Below, piece by piece: positions 7,027 to 16,027 of a stretch of DNA of 64,000 nucleotides; the first letter of the stretch is position 1; every line of letters starts with the position of its first letter. The notes beneath the pieces are model-generated. The model searched no databases, had not been told where the DNA came from, and saw nothing but the letters and a program-made list of their open reading frames with translations. The position numbers were made by a program, and so were the translations under genes. The DNA comes from Oleiphilus messinensis (GTDB lineage Bacteria; Pseudomonadota; Gammaproteobacteria; Pseudomonadales; Oleiphilaceae): positions 4,419,001 through 4,483,000 of the forward strand of contig NZ_CP021425.1 in assembly GCF_002162375.1 (NCBI RefSeq). The letters run 5' to 3'.

Positions 7027-8091
7027 TTGACTGCAGCATTGATGAAAAAAAGGTTTTTTGGCTTTCATAACAAGGCCAGAATCCTGGCATGGATATTCCT
7101 TGTGATCTGGCCCGGACTGAATCTTTTTATCATTTTTACCGTGTTGTATTTTCTTGATCTACTTACGCCCTACTTTTTCCTGCTGGCCGCAGTCAAAATC
7201 TGGGGGGTATTTTTAACGGGTTACATTCTCTTTAACATTATTGAACAGCGACTAAAAGCACATCTGACTGTTTTAATGGATCAATACGCCTGGCTGCTCA
7301 GACCTGTCGTCATTATTTTTTTGTTTAGCTTTGTTGCGCCAATTGTCGATATCTCCGCTGAACGGAATCTGCCGACCGTTAAATCTCTGCCCTTGTTCAT
7401 CATGCTATTTGAAATCCTTATCTATGTGGCGGTGATGTACATCCTGCAGCAGCAGGAAGCGTTCTACCAGTCACGATTGCAAATGCAACAAACAGAATTG
7501 CAAATGCTAAAGATGCAGTCTAACCCCCATTTCCTGTTCAATGCACTCAATTTAATTGCAAGTGAAGTCACAACAAACCCTGTGCGCGCAAAGGAACTTA
7601 TCTATGACCTTTCTGATTTGTTAAGAACGACTATCCGACATGCACAGGTGCAATGGACCACACTGGAAGAGGAATTGCACTTGATAGAACTCTACCTGTT
7701 GTTGCAACAAAAGCGTTTTGAAGATCGCCTTACATTTGATGTGGATTGCCCATCGAACTTGAACACCAAACCCGTCCCTTCCCTATTGCTGCTGCCCGTT
7801 GTTGAAAATGCCATTAAATACGGCGTAGCCCCTTATGCCAAGGATGCCCATGTAAGTATTAATGTCGAACTCCATAATGGCTACTTTGAAATTGAAGTTC
7901 AGGATACGGGAGAGTCTTTTGACGATCAGAATATTCAACACGGGGAAGGGTTACGTATATTATTCGAAACTCTGAAACTACATTTCAGCAATAACTTCTC
8001 AATTAAATTAAGCTCAAGCAATGAGGGTGGCTGTATGAACATTTCCTTTCCGGAAGTTGATCCCAAGACACTGACAGAGTCGAAAAAATGA
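7027..8091 (+). CDS. LytS/YehU-type sensor histidine kinase
   Basis: About 354 residues. TTG 7027 is preferred because AGGTGG sits 8 bases before it; GTG 7015 and ATG 7042 are in frame too. The N-terminal half has about four membrane helices (to about residue 140) and no large periplasmic domain. It is followed by a coiled coil and the LytS-family box with the phospho-His in N-P-H-F-L-F-N-A-L-N. The N-box is L-L-P-V-V-E-N-A-I-K-Y-G, with a short G-box D-T-G-E-S ... G-E-G-L. This is the His_kinase (PF06580) plus HATPase layout. It overlaps the downstream response regulator by ATGA, so the two form a two-component unit. It may respond to a membrane or small-molecule cue; the divergent dehalogenase-like gene is a plausible target. 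Confidence 0.9.
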   Translation: MTAALMKKRFFGFHNKARILAWIFLVIWPGLNLFIIFTVLYFLDLLTPYFFLLAAVKIWGVFLTGYILFNIIEQRLKAHLTVLMDQYAWLLRPVVIIFLFSFVAPIVDISAERNLPTVKSLPLFIMLFEILIYVAVMYILQQQEAFYQSRLQMQQTELQMLKMQSNPHFLFNALNLIASEVTTNPVRAKELIYDLSDLLRTTIRHAQVQWTTLEEELHLIELYLLLQQKRFEDRLTFDVDCPSNLNTKPVPSLLLLPVVENAIKYGVAPYAKDAHVSINVELHNGYFEIEVQDTGESFDDQNIQHGEGLRILFETLKLHFSNNFSIKLSSSNEGGCMNISFPEVDPKTLTESKK

Positions 8092-8873
8092 CAGCCAAAA
8101 CCGTCATGATCGTTGATGATGAGCCCGCAGCACGACTCAGCCTGAAAAAAGTGATCGAGACGTTTGCGGAATTGGAAATCATTGCCGAAGCTGCAGATGG
8201 TAAATCAGCGATTGAACAAATCCTGATAAATCGCCCCGATATTGTTTTCCTTGATATTGAGATGCCGGAAGTAACGGGATTTGATGTGGCCAAAGCCACA
8301 CAACAGCTTAATTACCAGTTAGTTTTTCTCACCGCGTATGAACACTATGCGCTCCAAGCCTTCGACACCAACGCCATCGATTACTTAGTAAAGCCTGCCC
8401 GGCCGGAACTAATCGCCAAAAGCATTCGTAAAATACTACGGCAGGCAGTGTATGTTTCCAGCCAGAACCTAACCCCCAAAGACGACAATCGTTTAGTGTT
8501 GAATGATTACAACCTGCAAAGAATTATTGAGCATGAACATATAAATTATATAGAAGGTATTGGACGGTACCGTCGCGTTCACCTCACGGAGGCGGGGATT
8601 AAATTACACAATGTAGACACGCTGCTATCCGACACCACATTGGATTGTTTTTGCGAACAATTACCTGCAGATGTTTTTTACCGATTGCACCGAAGCTACA
8701 TTATCAACAGCAGCAGGCTGCTCGAACTGAAACTCCAATCCCGACGCCACTTCGTCCGCCTGGCCGGTACCAGCACACTTATTCCAGTGTCTCGCAGTTT
8801 CCTGAGCACGCTTAAGCAGCGGATAAACAGCATGAACGTTGGGCACGATTCTTCCCCTGACATAGAAACATAG
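8088..8873 (+). CDS. LytR/AlgR-type response regulator (REC + LytTR)
   Basis: 261 residues. Receiver domain at 1-120: acidic pair V-D-D-E near the start, phospho-acceptor Asp in V-F-L-D-I-E-M-P (about residue 57), and conserved Thr and Lys in F-L-T-A-Y and Y-L-V-K-P-A. A short linker leads to a LytTR DNA-binding domain (about 150-250) with Y-I-E-G-I-G-R-Y-R-R-V-H and F-Y-R-L-H-R-S-Y-I-I-N, the usual LytTR signature. The start overlaps the kinase stop by 4 bases. It probably acts on promoters that include the divergent region upstream of the kinase. Confidence 0.93.
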   Translation: MTAKTVMIVDDEPAARLSLKKVIETFAELEIIAEAADGKSAIEQILINRPDIVFLDIEMPEVTGFDVAKATQQLNYQLVFLTAYEHYALQAFDTNAIDYLVKPARPELIAKSIRKILRQAVYVSSQNLTPKDDNRLVLNDYNLQRIIEHEHINYIEGIGRYRRVHLTEAGIKLHNVDTLLSDTTLDCFCEQLPADVFYRLHRSYIINSSRLLELKLQSRRHFVRLAGTSTLIPVSRSFLSTLKQRINSMNVGHDSSPDIET

Positions 8874-8916
8874 CCAGTACTGCCATAAGTTTTGCGAGGT
8901 TTGAAATTTTGAAACA

Positions 8917-9390
8917 TCACCCCAACGCATCCAGCGTTTTATTCAAGTTATCCATCAAACGCTCTATAAGCTTGGCTTTCATGGGCTCGGCGAGTTGTGA
9001 ACTTTCGATTTTTTTGATTTCCGTATCAGTTTTTTCGATGGCGAGTCGGCAGGATTCCATTTTGGCATCTTGTTGGGCAAGGTGGAGCTGGTCGATTTTT
9101 CCCTGAAATTCGCGAACAAGTTTGGCGCATTTTTCCTGGGTAAGTTGTTCATAATAGGTTTTATGACTGGCGACTTCATGTTCCAGGGTTTGTTTTAGTT
9201 TTGACAGTTCAGAGTCGTAGTAGATGCGTTCCGCTTTCTGTTGTGCACGGCGTTGTTCTTTCGATGCGGTGGCGCGTTCGATGAAGCTTTTCTGCGGCCC
9301 TTCCGGGACAAGATCCCCCGGCTTGGTGGTGAGCAGTTTGCCGGTGCTGATAGTAGGCTTTTGATTATCCTGATCGTCGTTTTGGCTCAT
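8917..9390 (-). CDS. Unknown coiled-coil protein, second gene of a pair
   Basis: About 157 residues from ATG 9390 (GTG 9396 also in frame). Charged and Gln-rich, with a long predicted coiled coil from about residue 35 to 140 and no signal or membrane segment. The N-terminal 30 residues are polar and low in complexity. ATG 9390 falls 2 bases after the stop of the upstream membrane gene, so the two are surely cotranscribed. A decayed copy of its 3' third lies at 4778-4904. I do not recognise a family. Coiled coils are present in both partners, so direct association is likely but inferred. Confidence 0.6.
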   Translation of the reverse strand: MSQNDDQDNQKPTISTGKLLTTKPGDLVPEGPQKSFIERATASKEQRRAQQKAERIYYDSELSKLKQTLEHEVASHKTYYEQLTQEKCAKLVREFQGKIDQLHLAQQDAKMESCRLAIEKTDTEIKKIESSQLAEPMKAKLIERLMDNLNKTLDALG

Positions 9391-9392
9391 GT

Positions 9393-10025
9393 TCACCCCG
9401 GTTCGTTATCCATGGTCTTGATCCAGTCGTCAAACTGCTGATCTATTTTCTTATAGTGCTCGGTTTTTTCCGATTCAGTCATGGATCGGCTTTGACTGAC
9501 TTTATCCATCAGTTGCAAATACTCTTTCGCCACAGCACTGACACGTTGATTCTTTTGCCGTTGCAGTGTCAGCACCAGCGTGTGTTCCAGTTTCTGGATC
9601 TCCTTATCCCTTATGGCTTTGTACTCTTGCCGGGTGAGTAACCCTTTTTGATGGATCACCGCCAAAACCGACTTGATGTCCTCGATTTCTGCAGATGCGC
9701 GTATTTTCTGGTGCAGCTGTGCTGTCGCCCGCTCTCGGGTTGAGTTGTACTCGATGATTTCCGTAGTTTCATGTAACAGGCGTTTAAGTGGTTTCCGCAT
9801 CAGCTTGAGCGAAACGAGCGTTAACACTGTCAGAAAAACGATAATTAACCAACCACCGATCGTCGGAAAAAACGAATCCTGTATCAAAAATCGTGTTCCG
9901 GCCCAATATGCTTCCTGTACAGAGCAGTCATGGACGGCGTTTGCATTGTTCCCAGCCCGCAGAGTCGCAGCAATACCCTGCGCTTGCGGGGATGTAACGA
10001 TTTCCCAAGCCACTTGCCTCTTCAC
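9393..10025 (-). CDS. Unknown membrane-anchored coiled-coil protein
   Basis: Up to 210 residues. GTG 10025 is the first start after an in-frame stop; GTG 10013, with AAGGTG 9 bases before it, is a better-placed alternative. The N-terminal region holds H-D-C-S-V-Q-E-A. One membrane helix (about 58-78, G-W-L-I-I-V-F-L-T-V-L-T-L-V) follows, then a long charged helical region to the end. C-terminal W-I-K-T-M-D-N-E-P-G. Topology is probably N-out, C-in. It is paired with the soluble coiled-coil protein at 8917-9390. No family recognised. Confidence 0.6.
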   Translation of the reverse strand: MKRQVAWEIVTSPQAQGIAATLRAGNNANAVHDCSVQEAYWAGTRFLIQDSFFPTIGGWLIIVFLTVLTLVSLKLMRKPLKRLLHETTEIIEYNSTRERATAQLHQKIRASAEIEDIKSVLAVIHQKGLLTRQEYKAIRDKEIQKLEHTLVLTLQRQKNQRVSAVAKEYLQLMDKVSQSRSMTESEKTEHYKKIDQQFDDWIKTMDNEPG

Positions 10026-10106
10026 CTTCTTTGCTCAATCATGGAACGGGTTTTAGTGGTGTCTCCCTGTTGAGGATAGCGGTGATCGGATCTTTTTGTT
10101 AGTGGT

Positions 10107-10946
10107 TTAACCCAATGACGATGTTCTCAACCAATTATCAAAAGTCGTTGTAGTGCGTGTAACATCCGGCACAAACTTTTCCCCGGTTCTGTCGTAATGC
10201 TGCATCAAATCGGCGACATCCACCAGCTCCTCATCTCGCGATAATCGACCAAGAAACGTTGCGAGCCAGGAAGGCAAACGTTTTACTTTCAATTGATGAT
10301 GGTCTGCAAACCTCAACATTGCCTGGCGCATGGAGATGCCTTCTGGCCCGTAGATGGGTAATCTTCGGTTACGACATTCCGAGTTTTGGAAGGCACGGCT
10401 GACAATCAAGGCGTAATCTGCGGCATTGAGCCAATGAATCGGTCGATTGGAGGGGCCGATATGTATTAACTTGTTTTTTTGCCGAAATCTGGGCAGCGTT
10501 TCCATAAACCATGAAGGCATGAAAACAAGGTAGGGCAGACCGCTGGCGCGCAGAAGTTGCTCGGCCTCCAGCTTGTATTTATTGTCCCAGCGATCACTGA
10601 ACTCAGGATAGGCAGATGCCGTGGAAATCATTCCAATGCACTCGACTTGCTCGCCTTCTAGTGCTTCGAGAATATTACGTGTGCCCAGCACATGATTCTC
10701 ATAGTAGGAGTTTTTCGAATACCCGCTGGCATTGATGTATACCCCATGACTCCCTTTTAGTGCCCCTCTCAGACTGTCAATATCCATTAAATCCGCTTCA
10801 CGGAAGTCAAACTCATCGCCAAGCCGTGACCGTGCAGATTGTTTATCTCGAGTGATAATCCTGACCTTAAAACCGTCCGTCAGAAACTGTTTTGCTACAG
10901 GGAGACCGAGATTACCGGTACCACCAATTACAGAAATTACGTTCAT
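10107..10946 (-). CDS. NmrA-like NAD(P)-binding reductase/epimerase (atypical SDR)
   Basis: 279 residues. Starts directly with a Rossmann motif V-I-G-G-T-G-N-L-G (about residues 6-14), matching G-x-x-G-x-x-G of atypical SDR/NmrA proteins. V-R-I-I-T-R-D follows strand 2, with an Arg that favours NADP. There is no clear Y-x-x-x-K catalytic pair, although Y-S-K-N-S-Y-Y is present. A GGAG site lies 7 bases before the ATG. It is divergent from a LysR regulator with a symmetrical box between them, a standard arrangement for a LysR-controlled target. Substrate unknown; a redox-sensing role is also possible for NmrA-like proteins. Confidence 0.82.
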   Translation of the reverse strand: MNVISVIGGTGNLGLPVAKQFLTDGFKVRIITRDKQSARSRLGDEFDFREADLMDIDSLRGALKGSHGVYINASGYSKNSYYENHVLGTRNILEALEGEQVECIGMISTASAYPEFSDRWDNKYKLEAEQLLRASGLPYLVFMPSWFMETLPRFRQKNKLIHIGPSNRPIHWLNAADYALIVSRAFQNSECRNRRLPIYGPEGISMRQAMLRFADHHQLKVKRLPSWLATFLGRLSRDEELVDVADLMQHYDRTGEKFVPDVTRTTTTFDNWLRTSSLG

Positions 10947-10993
10947 TGTTTTTCTCCATTAATGCTTTCAGGAGACACTGTAATCGAATTTTA

Positions 10994-11015
10994 ATTAGCG
11001 TATTAGTGAGCTAAT
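10994..11015. promoter_or_regulatory. Putative LysR-type operator
   Basis: ATTAGC (10994-10999), a 10-base spacer, then GCTAAT (11010-11015): a perfect 6-bp inverted repeat in the 103-bp divergent promoter region between the NmrA-like gene and the LysR gene. The position and dyad symmetry fit an autoregulated LysR recognition site of T-N11-A type. Confidence 0.55.
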
Positions 11016-11049
11016 ATGAGTTTATCTATACCATATTTGGGATAATACG

Positions 11050-11949
11050 ATGGATATCGAAGCGGTTATCTGGTTTGCAGAGGTCGTCAATGCGGGTTCA
11101 TTTGTAGGCGCGGCCCGGCGCATTGGCCAGCCCAGCAGCAATGTCAGCCGACGTATCGCGAAACTGGAAGACCATCTGGGAGTCAAACTCATACAACGAA
11201 CCACTCGTTCGTTATCACTTACGCAAGACGGCGAAGCGCTTCTTCCTATGGCCAGGCAATTAACCCGATCCCAGTATCAAATAACGGAATGGAAAGATAG
11301 CCTGAGTCATGAGCCCAAAGGTGTTTTGAGGTTAACGGCCCCCCATAGTTTTGCCAGAGAACCACTCACACAATGGTTACTGAATTATCGGTCGAAATAC
11401 CCGCTCGTCAGGATCGAGCTCATCCACAGCAACGACTACCTGGATTTTCAGGATAACCGGCTGGATTTTGCCTTTCGCCAAGGCCCGCTCCCGGATTCAT
11501 CACTGATTGCCAAACGTCTGTTCTCGATTGAATATGGTGTATTTGCCACTCCAACGATGATCCGAGCTGGTTCGGAATTGAAAGAACCGAATGATTTACA
11601 GCGCGTCCCCTTGATCACCGCCGGCTCAATTGGCAAGGTATTTCCGTGGCGCTTCCGTAATACCGATATGCTACCTAAAGATCCAGCACTCAGCTTTGAA
11701 GATACAGCTCAATGCATACAGGCTGCCGTATCAGGCTTGGGGTTTACGTACGCCAGTCGCTACGAAGCCTCGCCATTTATCCGCGAGGGATGCCTGGAAG
11801 AGGTGCTGATCCCGTTCAGACCGACTCCGATAGGCTTTCATATGGTCTATCCCGAGCGAAAGCATCGTGCACTCAAAAATGAGACATTTCTTGTGGCAAT
11901 TCAGGAGGAGCTGGAAAAATTTGGTGTACCGGAAGGATTGGTTAGCTAG
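11050..11949 (+). CDS. LysR-family transcriptional regulator
   Basis: 299 residues, the normal family length. The N-terminal winged helix-turn-helix (1-60) reads F-A-E-V-V-N-A-G-S-F-V-G-A-A-R-R then P-S-S-N-V-S-R-R-I-A-K-L-E, with L-I-Q-R-T-T-R-S-L-S-L-T of the wing. A periplasmic-binding-type co-inducer domain covers about 90-290 (CrgA/DsdC-like subgroup). The start ATG is only weakly preceded by GGGA. It is divergent from the NmrA-like gene, which it most likely controls through the dyad at 10994-11015. Confidence 0.93.
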   Translation: MDIEAVIWFAEVVNAGSFVGAARRIGQPSSNVSRRIAKLEDHLGVKLIQRTTRSLSLTQDGEALLPMARQLTRSQYQITEWKDSLSHEPKGVLRLTAPHSFAREPLTQWLLNYRSKYPLVRIELIHSNDYLDFQDNRLDFAFRQGPLPDSSLIAKRLFSIEYGVFATPTMIRAGSELKEPNDLQRVPLITAGSIGKVFPWRFRNTDMLPKDPALSFEDTAQCIQAAVSGLGFTYASRYEASPFIREGCLEEVLIPFRPTPIGFHMVYPERKHRALKNETFLVAIQEELEKFGVPEGLVS

Positions 11950-12209
11950 TCTGAACCCTGCAACAGGCAACAATTCGGATGAAAATTCCATAAATTAGTC
12001 ACAATAAAAGCTTGCATACAACTGTATACCAACTTTACGATAACAGGTATCCCTAAATGGGGGATTGCCGCGTTGCGGGCTTCGTGGGCAAGATGAAGCC
12101 GCATTCTGCATAACAATCCACGATGGACTCTGAGACCAAATAGTTCGGGCCAGCTTCCCGGTACATCACCCTGGCTTGGCCCATAAACAGAACAAAACAG
12201 GAACCCTGC

Positions 12210-13487
12210 ATGAAAGCAGCTTTAAGAAAATTTCTTAATACCAGTGAACTTGGCGCATTGAATGAAGTTATCGCAATTGATCACGAACATGAGGTCGCGC
12301 CGGAAGAAGCGGGTATCAGCCCGGCCGAAGCTGAGGAGATCTGGCAATCCGTAATTGACTTGTATTTAACCGGCACCCAGCCTGCTATTACGTTTTGTAT
12401 GCGCAGGCAAGGCAAAATTGTGTTCAATCGCTCCATTGGACACCAAACAGGAAATGGGCCGAAAGACAAACCGGCCACCCAGAAAATTCTGGCGAACCCG
12501 GATATGCCGGTCTGTCTATTCTCGGCCTCAAAAGCCATCACTGCCCTGTTGATGCACATGCTGGTGGAAGATGGCCTGGTCAACTTGTTGGACCCGGTTA
12601 GCTACTACTTGCCTGAATTCGCTGCCAAGGGCAAACGCAATATCACAATACATCAAATTCTCTCTCACCGAGGTGGTATTCCTCGCCTTGCGGCGGATAC
12701 CCCAGTCGAAACACTTTGGGACGAAGACCGAGTCTGGCAATTGCTCTGCGATGCCAAACCGCTATCGTCCAGTGGGAATGAACTCTCTTACCACGCCTTG
12801 ACCGGTGGCTTTGTCATGGGTCGGGTCCTTGAAAAAGTCGCGGGTATCAACATACAACAATACCTGGATAAAAAAATCCGTGATCCCATGGATATGACCT
12901 ACTTTACCTATGGCACGCCAGCCGCAAATCGCCACAAACTGGCGACCAATTATGCCACCGGACCACGCCCGACCTTTCCGGTAACAATCGTTGTAAAACG
13001 CGCATTGGGCGCTGATATCGGTACCGTAGAACAGGTGGTCAACAGTCCGGAATGGTACAGCTCGATAATGCCGGCAGGAAACCTTGTAGGAACGTCCGAA
13101 GAGATTTCACGTTTCTATCAAATGATGCTCAACGGTGGAGAATGGCAGGGTAAGCGGATTTGTAAAGAAGACACCATCCGCAGAGCGGTGCAGGAGTACG
13201 GAACATTGCAGTTTGATCGTACCCTGATGATTCCGATGCGCTACAGCGCCGGACTCATGCTCGGCGGCAATCCGATAGGAATGTGGGGCAAAAACAGCCG
13301 CCACGCCTTTGGCCATATTGGCTTATTGAACAAGCTGTGTTGGGCGGATGAGGCGCGGGATATATCCGTGTCACTCTTGACGTCCGGAATTCCGATTATT
13401 GCCCATCATATCCCGGCATTGTTCGGCTTCGTAAACAGTATTACGCGCAATTGTCGCCGAAACCGGGAAGTGCGGCTCACGCAATAA
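12210..13487 (+). CDS. Serine hydrolase of the beta-lactamase class C / EstB esterase family
   Basis: 425 residues. The nucleophile motif S-x-x-K is seen as F-S-A-S-K-A-I-T (Ser about residue 110). The second motif Y-x-N/S is represented by Y-H-A-L-T-G-G (about 195), and a late H-I-G-L/H-x-G-type motif by F-G-H-I-G-L (about 371). No signal peptide is seen, so it is probably cytoplasmic. Relatives are esterases or peptidases more often than antibiotic-degrading enzymes. AGGAA lies 6 bases before the ATG. The 260-bp region upstream shows no other gene. It faces ahpF across a shared hairpin. Confidence 0.85.
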   Translation: MKAALRKFLNTSELGALNEVIAIDHEHEVAPEEAGISPAEAEEIWQSVIDLYLTGTQPAITFCMRRQGKIVFNRSIGHQTGNGPKDKPATQKILANPDMPVCLFSASKAITALLMHMLVEDGLVNLLDPVSYYLPEFAAKGKRNITIHQILSHRGGIPRLAADTPVETLWDEDRVWQLLCDAKPLSSSGNELSYHALTGGFVMGRVLEKVAGINIQQYLDKKIRDPMDMTYFTYGTPAANRHKLATNYATGPRPTFPVTIVVKRALGADIGTVEQVVNSPEWYSSIMPAGNLVGTSEEISRFYQMMLNGGEWQGKRICKEDTIRRAVQEYGTLQFDRTLMIPMRYSAGLMLGGNPIGMWGKNSRHAFGHIGLLNKLCWADEARDISVSLLTSGIPIIAHHIPALFGFVNSITRNCRRNREVRLTQ

Positions 13488-13501
13488 CACGCCCCAGAGT
13501 C

Positions 13502-13523
13502 ATCCTGCGCGAAAGCGCAGGAT
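13502..13523. terminator. Bidirectional hairpin with GNRA loop
   Basis: ATCCTGCGC (13502-13510), loop GAAA, GCGCAGGAT (13515-13523): a perfect 9-bp stem between the convergent hydrolase and ahpF genes. There is no T-run on either side, so termination strength is uncertain. Confidence 0.55.
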
Positions 13524-13545
13524 TCACAGCCAAAAATGCTGAATC

Positions 13546-15189
13546 TCAAGCTGCGGCAGTTTCTTCACTCGTGACGGCTTTATCCGCACTCTGCTCAGAG
13601 CCATCATCAGTGGCGACCGCAGGTTCCGGCGTGCGAATCAGGTAGTCAAATGCACCCAAAGCAGCATTGGCGCCTGCCCCCATGGCGATAATGATCTGCT
13701 TGTAAGGCACATTGGTCACATCACCTGCGGCAAATACACCCGGCAATGACGTATTGCCATGTGCGCCTGCAATGATTTCACCTCGCTCAGTTAACTCCAC
13801 CGTCCCCTCAAGGAACTCGGAATTGGGTACCAAACCGATCTGCACAAAGATGCCTTGTAACTCAACGTTATAACTTTCGCCGGTTTGACGATCCGTATAT
13901 TGCAATCCTGTTACGCGCTCACCGTCACCCAGCACTTCGGTGGTTTGTGCTTGCATGATGATGTCGATATTCCCCATGGATCGCGCCTTACGTTGCAGAA
14001 CTTCATCCGCACGCAATATGTCACTGAATTCCAGTACGGTAACATGTTTAACAATACCCGCCAGGTCTATAGCGGCTTCAATGCCTGAATTTCCGCCACC
14101 GATTACCGCAACCGATTTCCCCTTAAACAACGGGCCGTCACAGTGGGGGCAGTAGGCCACACCTTTCCCTCGGTATTCCTGTTCGCCATGAACATTCATT
14201 TCTCTCCAGCGGGCACCGGTAGCCAGCAAAACGGACCGGCTTTGGACTGTCGCGCCATTTTCCAGCTCGACTTCAATATAACCCCCTTCCTGCTGTGCAC
14301 CTTTCAGTGCAGACGCACGCTGATTCGTCATGATGTCGACTTCGTATTCACGAACATGTTCTTCCAGACTCGCGACCAGTTTAGGACCTTCGGTTTTCTT
14401 GACCGAAATGAAGTTCTCGATCCCCATTGTATCCGCTACCTGGCCACCAAAACGCTCAGCAATTACGCCAGTACGAATACCTTTACGGGCTCCGTATATC
14501 GCTGCTGACGCACCAGCGGGTCCTCCCCCGACGACCAATAAATCGAACGGTGCTTTGTTTTGAATGGCTTGGGCTTGTCGTTTCGACGCACCGGTATCAA
14601 CCTTGTTCAGAATCTCTGCGAGGGAAATCCGCCCTTGGGCAAACACTTCACCATTCAGAAACACTGAAGGAACCGCCATGACCTTCCGGTCGTTCACCTC
14701 ATCCTGAAACAAAGCGCCATCAATCATAACATTCGTGATATTCGGATTGATAACCGCCATCATATTCAAGGCCTGAACCACTTCCGGGCAATTCTGGCAG
14801 CTCAGGGAAATATAGGTTTCAAACTTGAATTCGCCTTCCAGAGCTCTGACCTGTTCTATCAGCGCTTCTTCAACCTTCATCGGATGTCCGCCACTGTGAA
14901 GCAGGGCCAGCACCAGCGACGTAAACTCATGGCCCATTGGTAACCCGGCAAAGCGGATCTCCGAACCGGTTTTCGATGACCGCACCAACATTGAGGGTAC
15001 GCGCTCATCTTGCACATCACCGGTTGGCTCGACGAGCTCTACAAGTGGTGACAATGCTGCAATCTGTTCAACTAATTGACTTAACTCTGCGGACTTTTTA
15101 CTACCGTCTACAAATCTGACCAGCTCAACCGGATGTTTCAAATTCGTCAGGTAGGTTTGTAACTGTTGCTTCAGATTGGCATCTAACAT
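13546..15189 (-). CDS. ahpF: Alkyl hydroperoxide reductase subunit F (AhpC reductase)
   Basis: 547 residues from ATG 15189, chosen for GGGAG about 6 bases upstream. AhpF passes electrons from NADH through FAD and two dithiols to AhpC. The N-terminal double thioredoxin-like domain (1-190) carries S-C-Q-N-C-P (about residue 130). A FAD motif [10 protein letters not shown] follows at about 220, then the thioredoxin-reductase-type centre Y-C-P-H-C-D (about 345), the NAD motif [10 protein letters not shown], and the C-terminal F-A-A-G-D-V-T. A 29-residue acidic/Ala-rich tail extends it beyond the usual ~520 residues. It is downstream of ahpC on the same strand. Confidence 0.96.
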   Translation of the reverse strand: MLDANLKQQLQTYLTNLKHPVELVRFVDGSKKSAELSQLVEQIAALSPLVELVEPTGDVQDERVPSMLVRSSKTGSEIRFAGLPMGHEFTSLVLALLHSGGHPMKVEEALIEQVRALEGEFKFETYISLSCQNCPEVVQALNMMAVINPNITNVMIDGALFQDEVNDRKVMAVPSVFLNGEVFAQGRISLAEILNKVDTGASKRQAQAIQNKAPFDLLVVGGGPAGASAAIYGARKGIRTGVIAERFGGQVADTMGIENFISVKKTEGPKLVASLEEHVREYEVDIMTNQRASALKGAQQEGGYIEVELENGATVQSRSVLLATGARWREMNVHGEQEYRGKGVAYCPHCDGPLFKGKSVAVIGGGNSGIEAAIDLAGIVKHVTVLEFSDILRADEVLQRKARSMGNIDIIMQAQTTEVLGDGERVTGLQYTDRQTGESYNVELQGIFVQIGLVPNSEFLEGTVELTERGEIIAGAHGNTSLPGVFAAGDVTNVPYKQIIIAMGAGANAALGAFDYLIRTPEPAVATDDGSEQSADKAVTSEETAAA

Positions 15190-15239
15190 GTCATCTCCCA
15201 TTTCTACAAAAATATTCACATCCCAGGCCAGGGCTGGCT

Positions 15240-15293
15240 CCAGGGTCTGTTGACCCTGGTATCCGCTTTCAGGTGACTATTCACCTGAAAGCG
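15240..15293 (-). terminator. Two adjacent perfect hairpins in the ahpC-ahpF spacer
   Basis: First stem CCAGGGTC/GACCCTGG (15240-15247 and 15252-15259, 4-base loop). Second stem is 13 bp, 15264-15276 with 15281-15293, loop CTAT. Both lie just after ahpC and before ahpF. They are suited to partial termination or mRNA protection that would keep AhpC, the abundant peroxidase, well above AhpF. Confidence 0.65.
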
Positions 15294-15315
15294 ATTTGAC
15301 TCATTTCGACTGCGC

Positions 15316-15885
15316 TTAGATCTTGCCAACCAGATCCAGAGAAGGAGCCAATGTTTCTTCACCTGGCTGCCATGCTGCAGGGCAAACTTCACCGTCGTGC
15401 TCTGCTACGTACTGAGCCGCCTGGATTTTACGAACCAGCTCTTTTGCAGATCGACCGATGCCCAGGTCATGAATTTCGGCTACCTTGATTTCGCCTTCAG
15501 GATTGATCACGAAGGTACCACGCAGTGCAAGGCCATCTTCTTCGATCATCACACCGAAGTTACGGCTGATCACACCAGTCGGATCGCCGATCATTGGGAA
15601 CTGGATCTTTTTGATGGTTTCAGAACTGTCATGCCACGCTTTGTGAGTAAAGTGAGTGTCAGTCGATACGGAGTAAATCTCTACGCCCATATCTTTCAGC
15701 TGGTTGTAGTGATCAGCCATGTCGCCCAGCTCGGTTGGGCAAACGAAGGTAAAGTCTGCCGGATAGAAAAATACTACCGACCACTTCCCCTTTAGATCCG
15801 CGTCGCTCACATCGATAAACTCACCGTTTTGGAATGCTGTCGCTTTAAAAGGTAAAACAGTGGTATTGATGATTGATTGAGTCAT
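15316..15885 (-). CDS. ahpC: Alkyl hydroperoxide reductase subunit C (2-Cys peroxiredoxin)
   Basis: 189 residues, typical for AhpC (about 187). It reduces hydrogen peroxide and organic peroxides in the cytoplasm. Peroxidatic Cys in D-F-T-F-V-C-P-T-E (about residue 49), resolving Cys in G-E-V-C-P-A-A-W (about 168). The conserved Arg is in the L-R-G-T-F-V-I-N-P-E-G region. ATG 15885 has AGGAG about 7 bases upstream. Expression is likely OxyR-activated from the site at 15961-15997, with ahpF following across the hairpins. Confidence 0.97.
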   Translation of the reverse strand: MTQSIINTTVLPFKATAFQNGEFIDVSDADLKGKWSVVFFYPADFTFVCPTELGDMADHYNQLKDMGVEIYSVSTDTHFTHKAWHDSSETIKKIQFPMIGDPTGVISRNFGVMIEEDGLALRGTFVINPEGEIKVAEIHDLGIGRSAKELVRKIQAAQYVAEHDGEVCPAAWQPGEETLAPSLDLVGKI

Positions 15886-15931
15886 GTTGTTTCTCCTGTA
15901 AGAATTAGGCTGTTAACTTCAACGCCCGCTC

Positions 15932-15997
15932 ATAGTAAGAAACAAGAGTCCCTGCGGCTAATTGGTTGTTTATATATTTTGGATAGGTATTCCCTAT
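15932..15997 (-). promoter_or_regulatory. OxyR-type binding site and promoter of ahpC
   Basis: ATTG-N7-ATAT-N7-ATAG-N7-CTAT spans 15961-15997, matching the OxyR tetranucleotide pattern ATAG-N7-CTAT-N7-ATAG-N7-CTAT. The inner pair is exact (15983-15986 and 15994-15997). On the minus strand a -10-like TACTAT (15937-15932) follows with no good -35, as expected when OxyR bound just upstream recruits polymerase. No oxyR gene lies in this window. Confidence 0.7.
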
Positions 15998-16027
15998 TAT
16001 CCGGAAGGTACACTCAATCAATATTTC

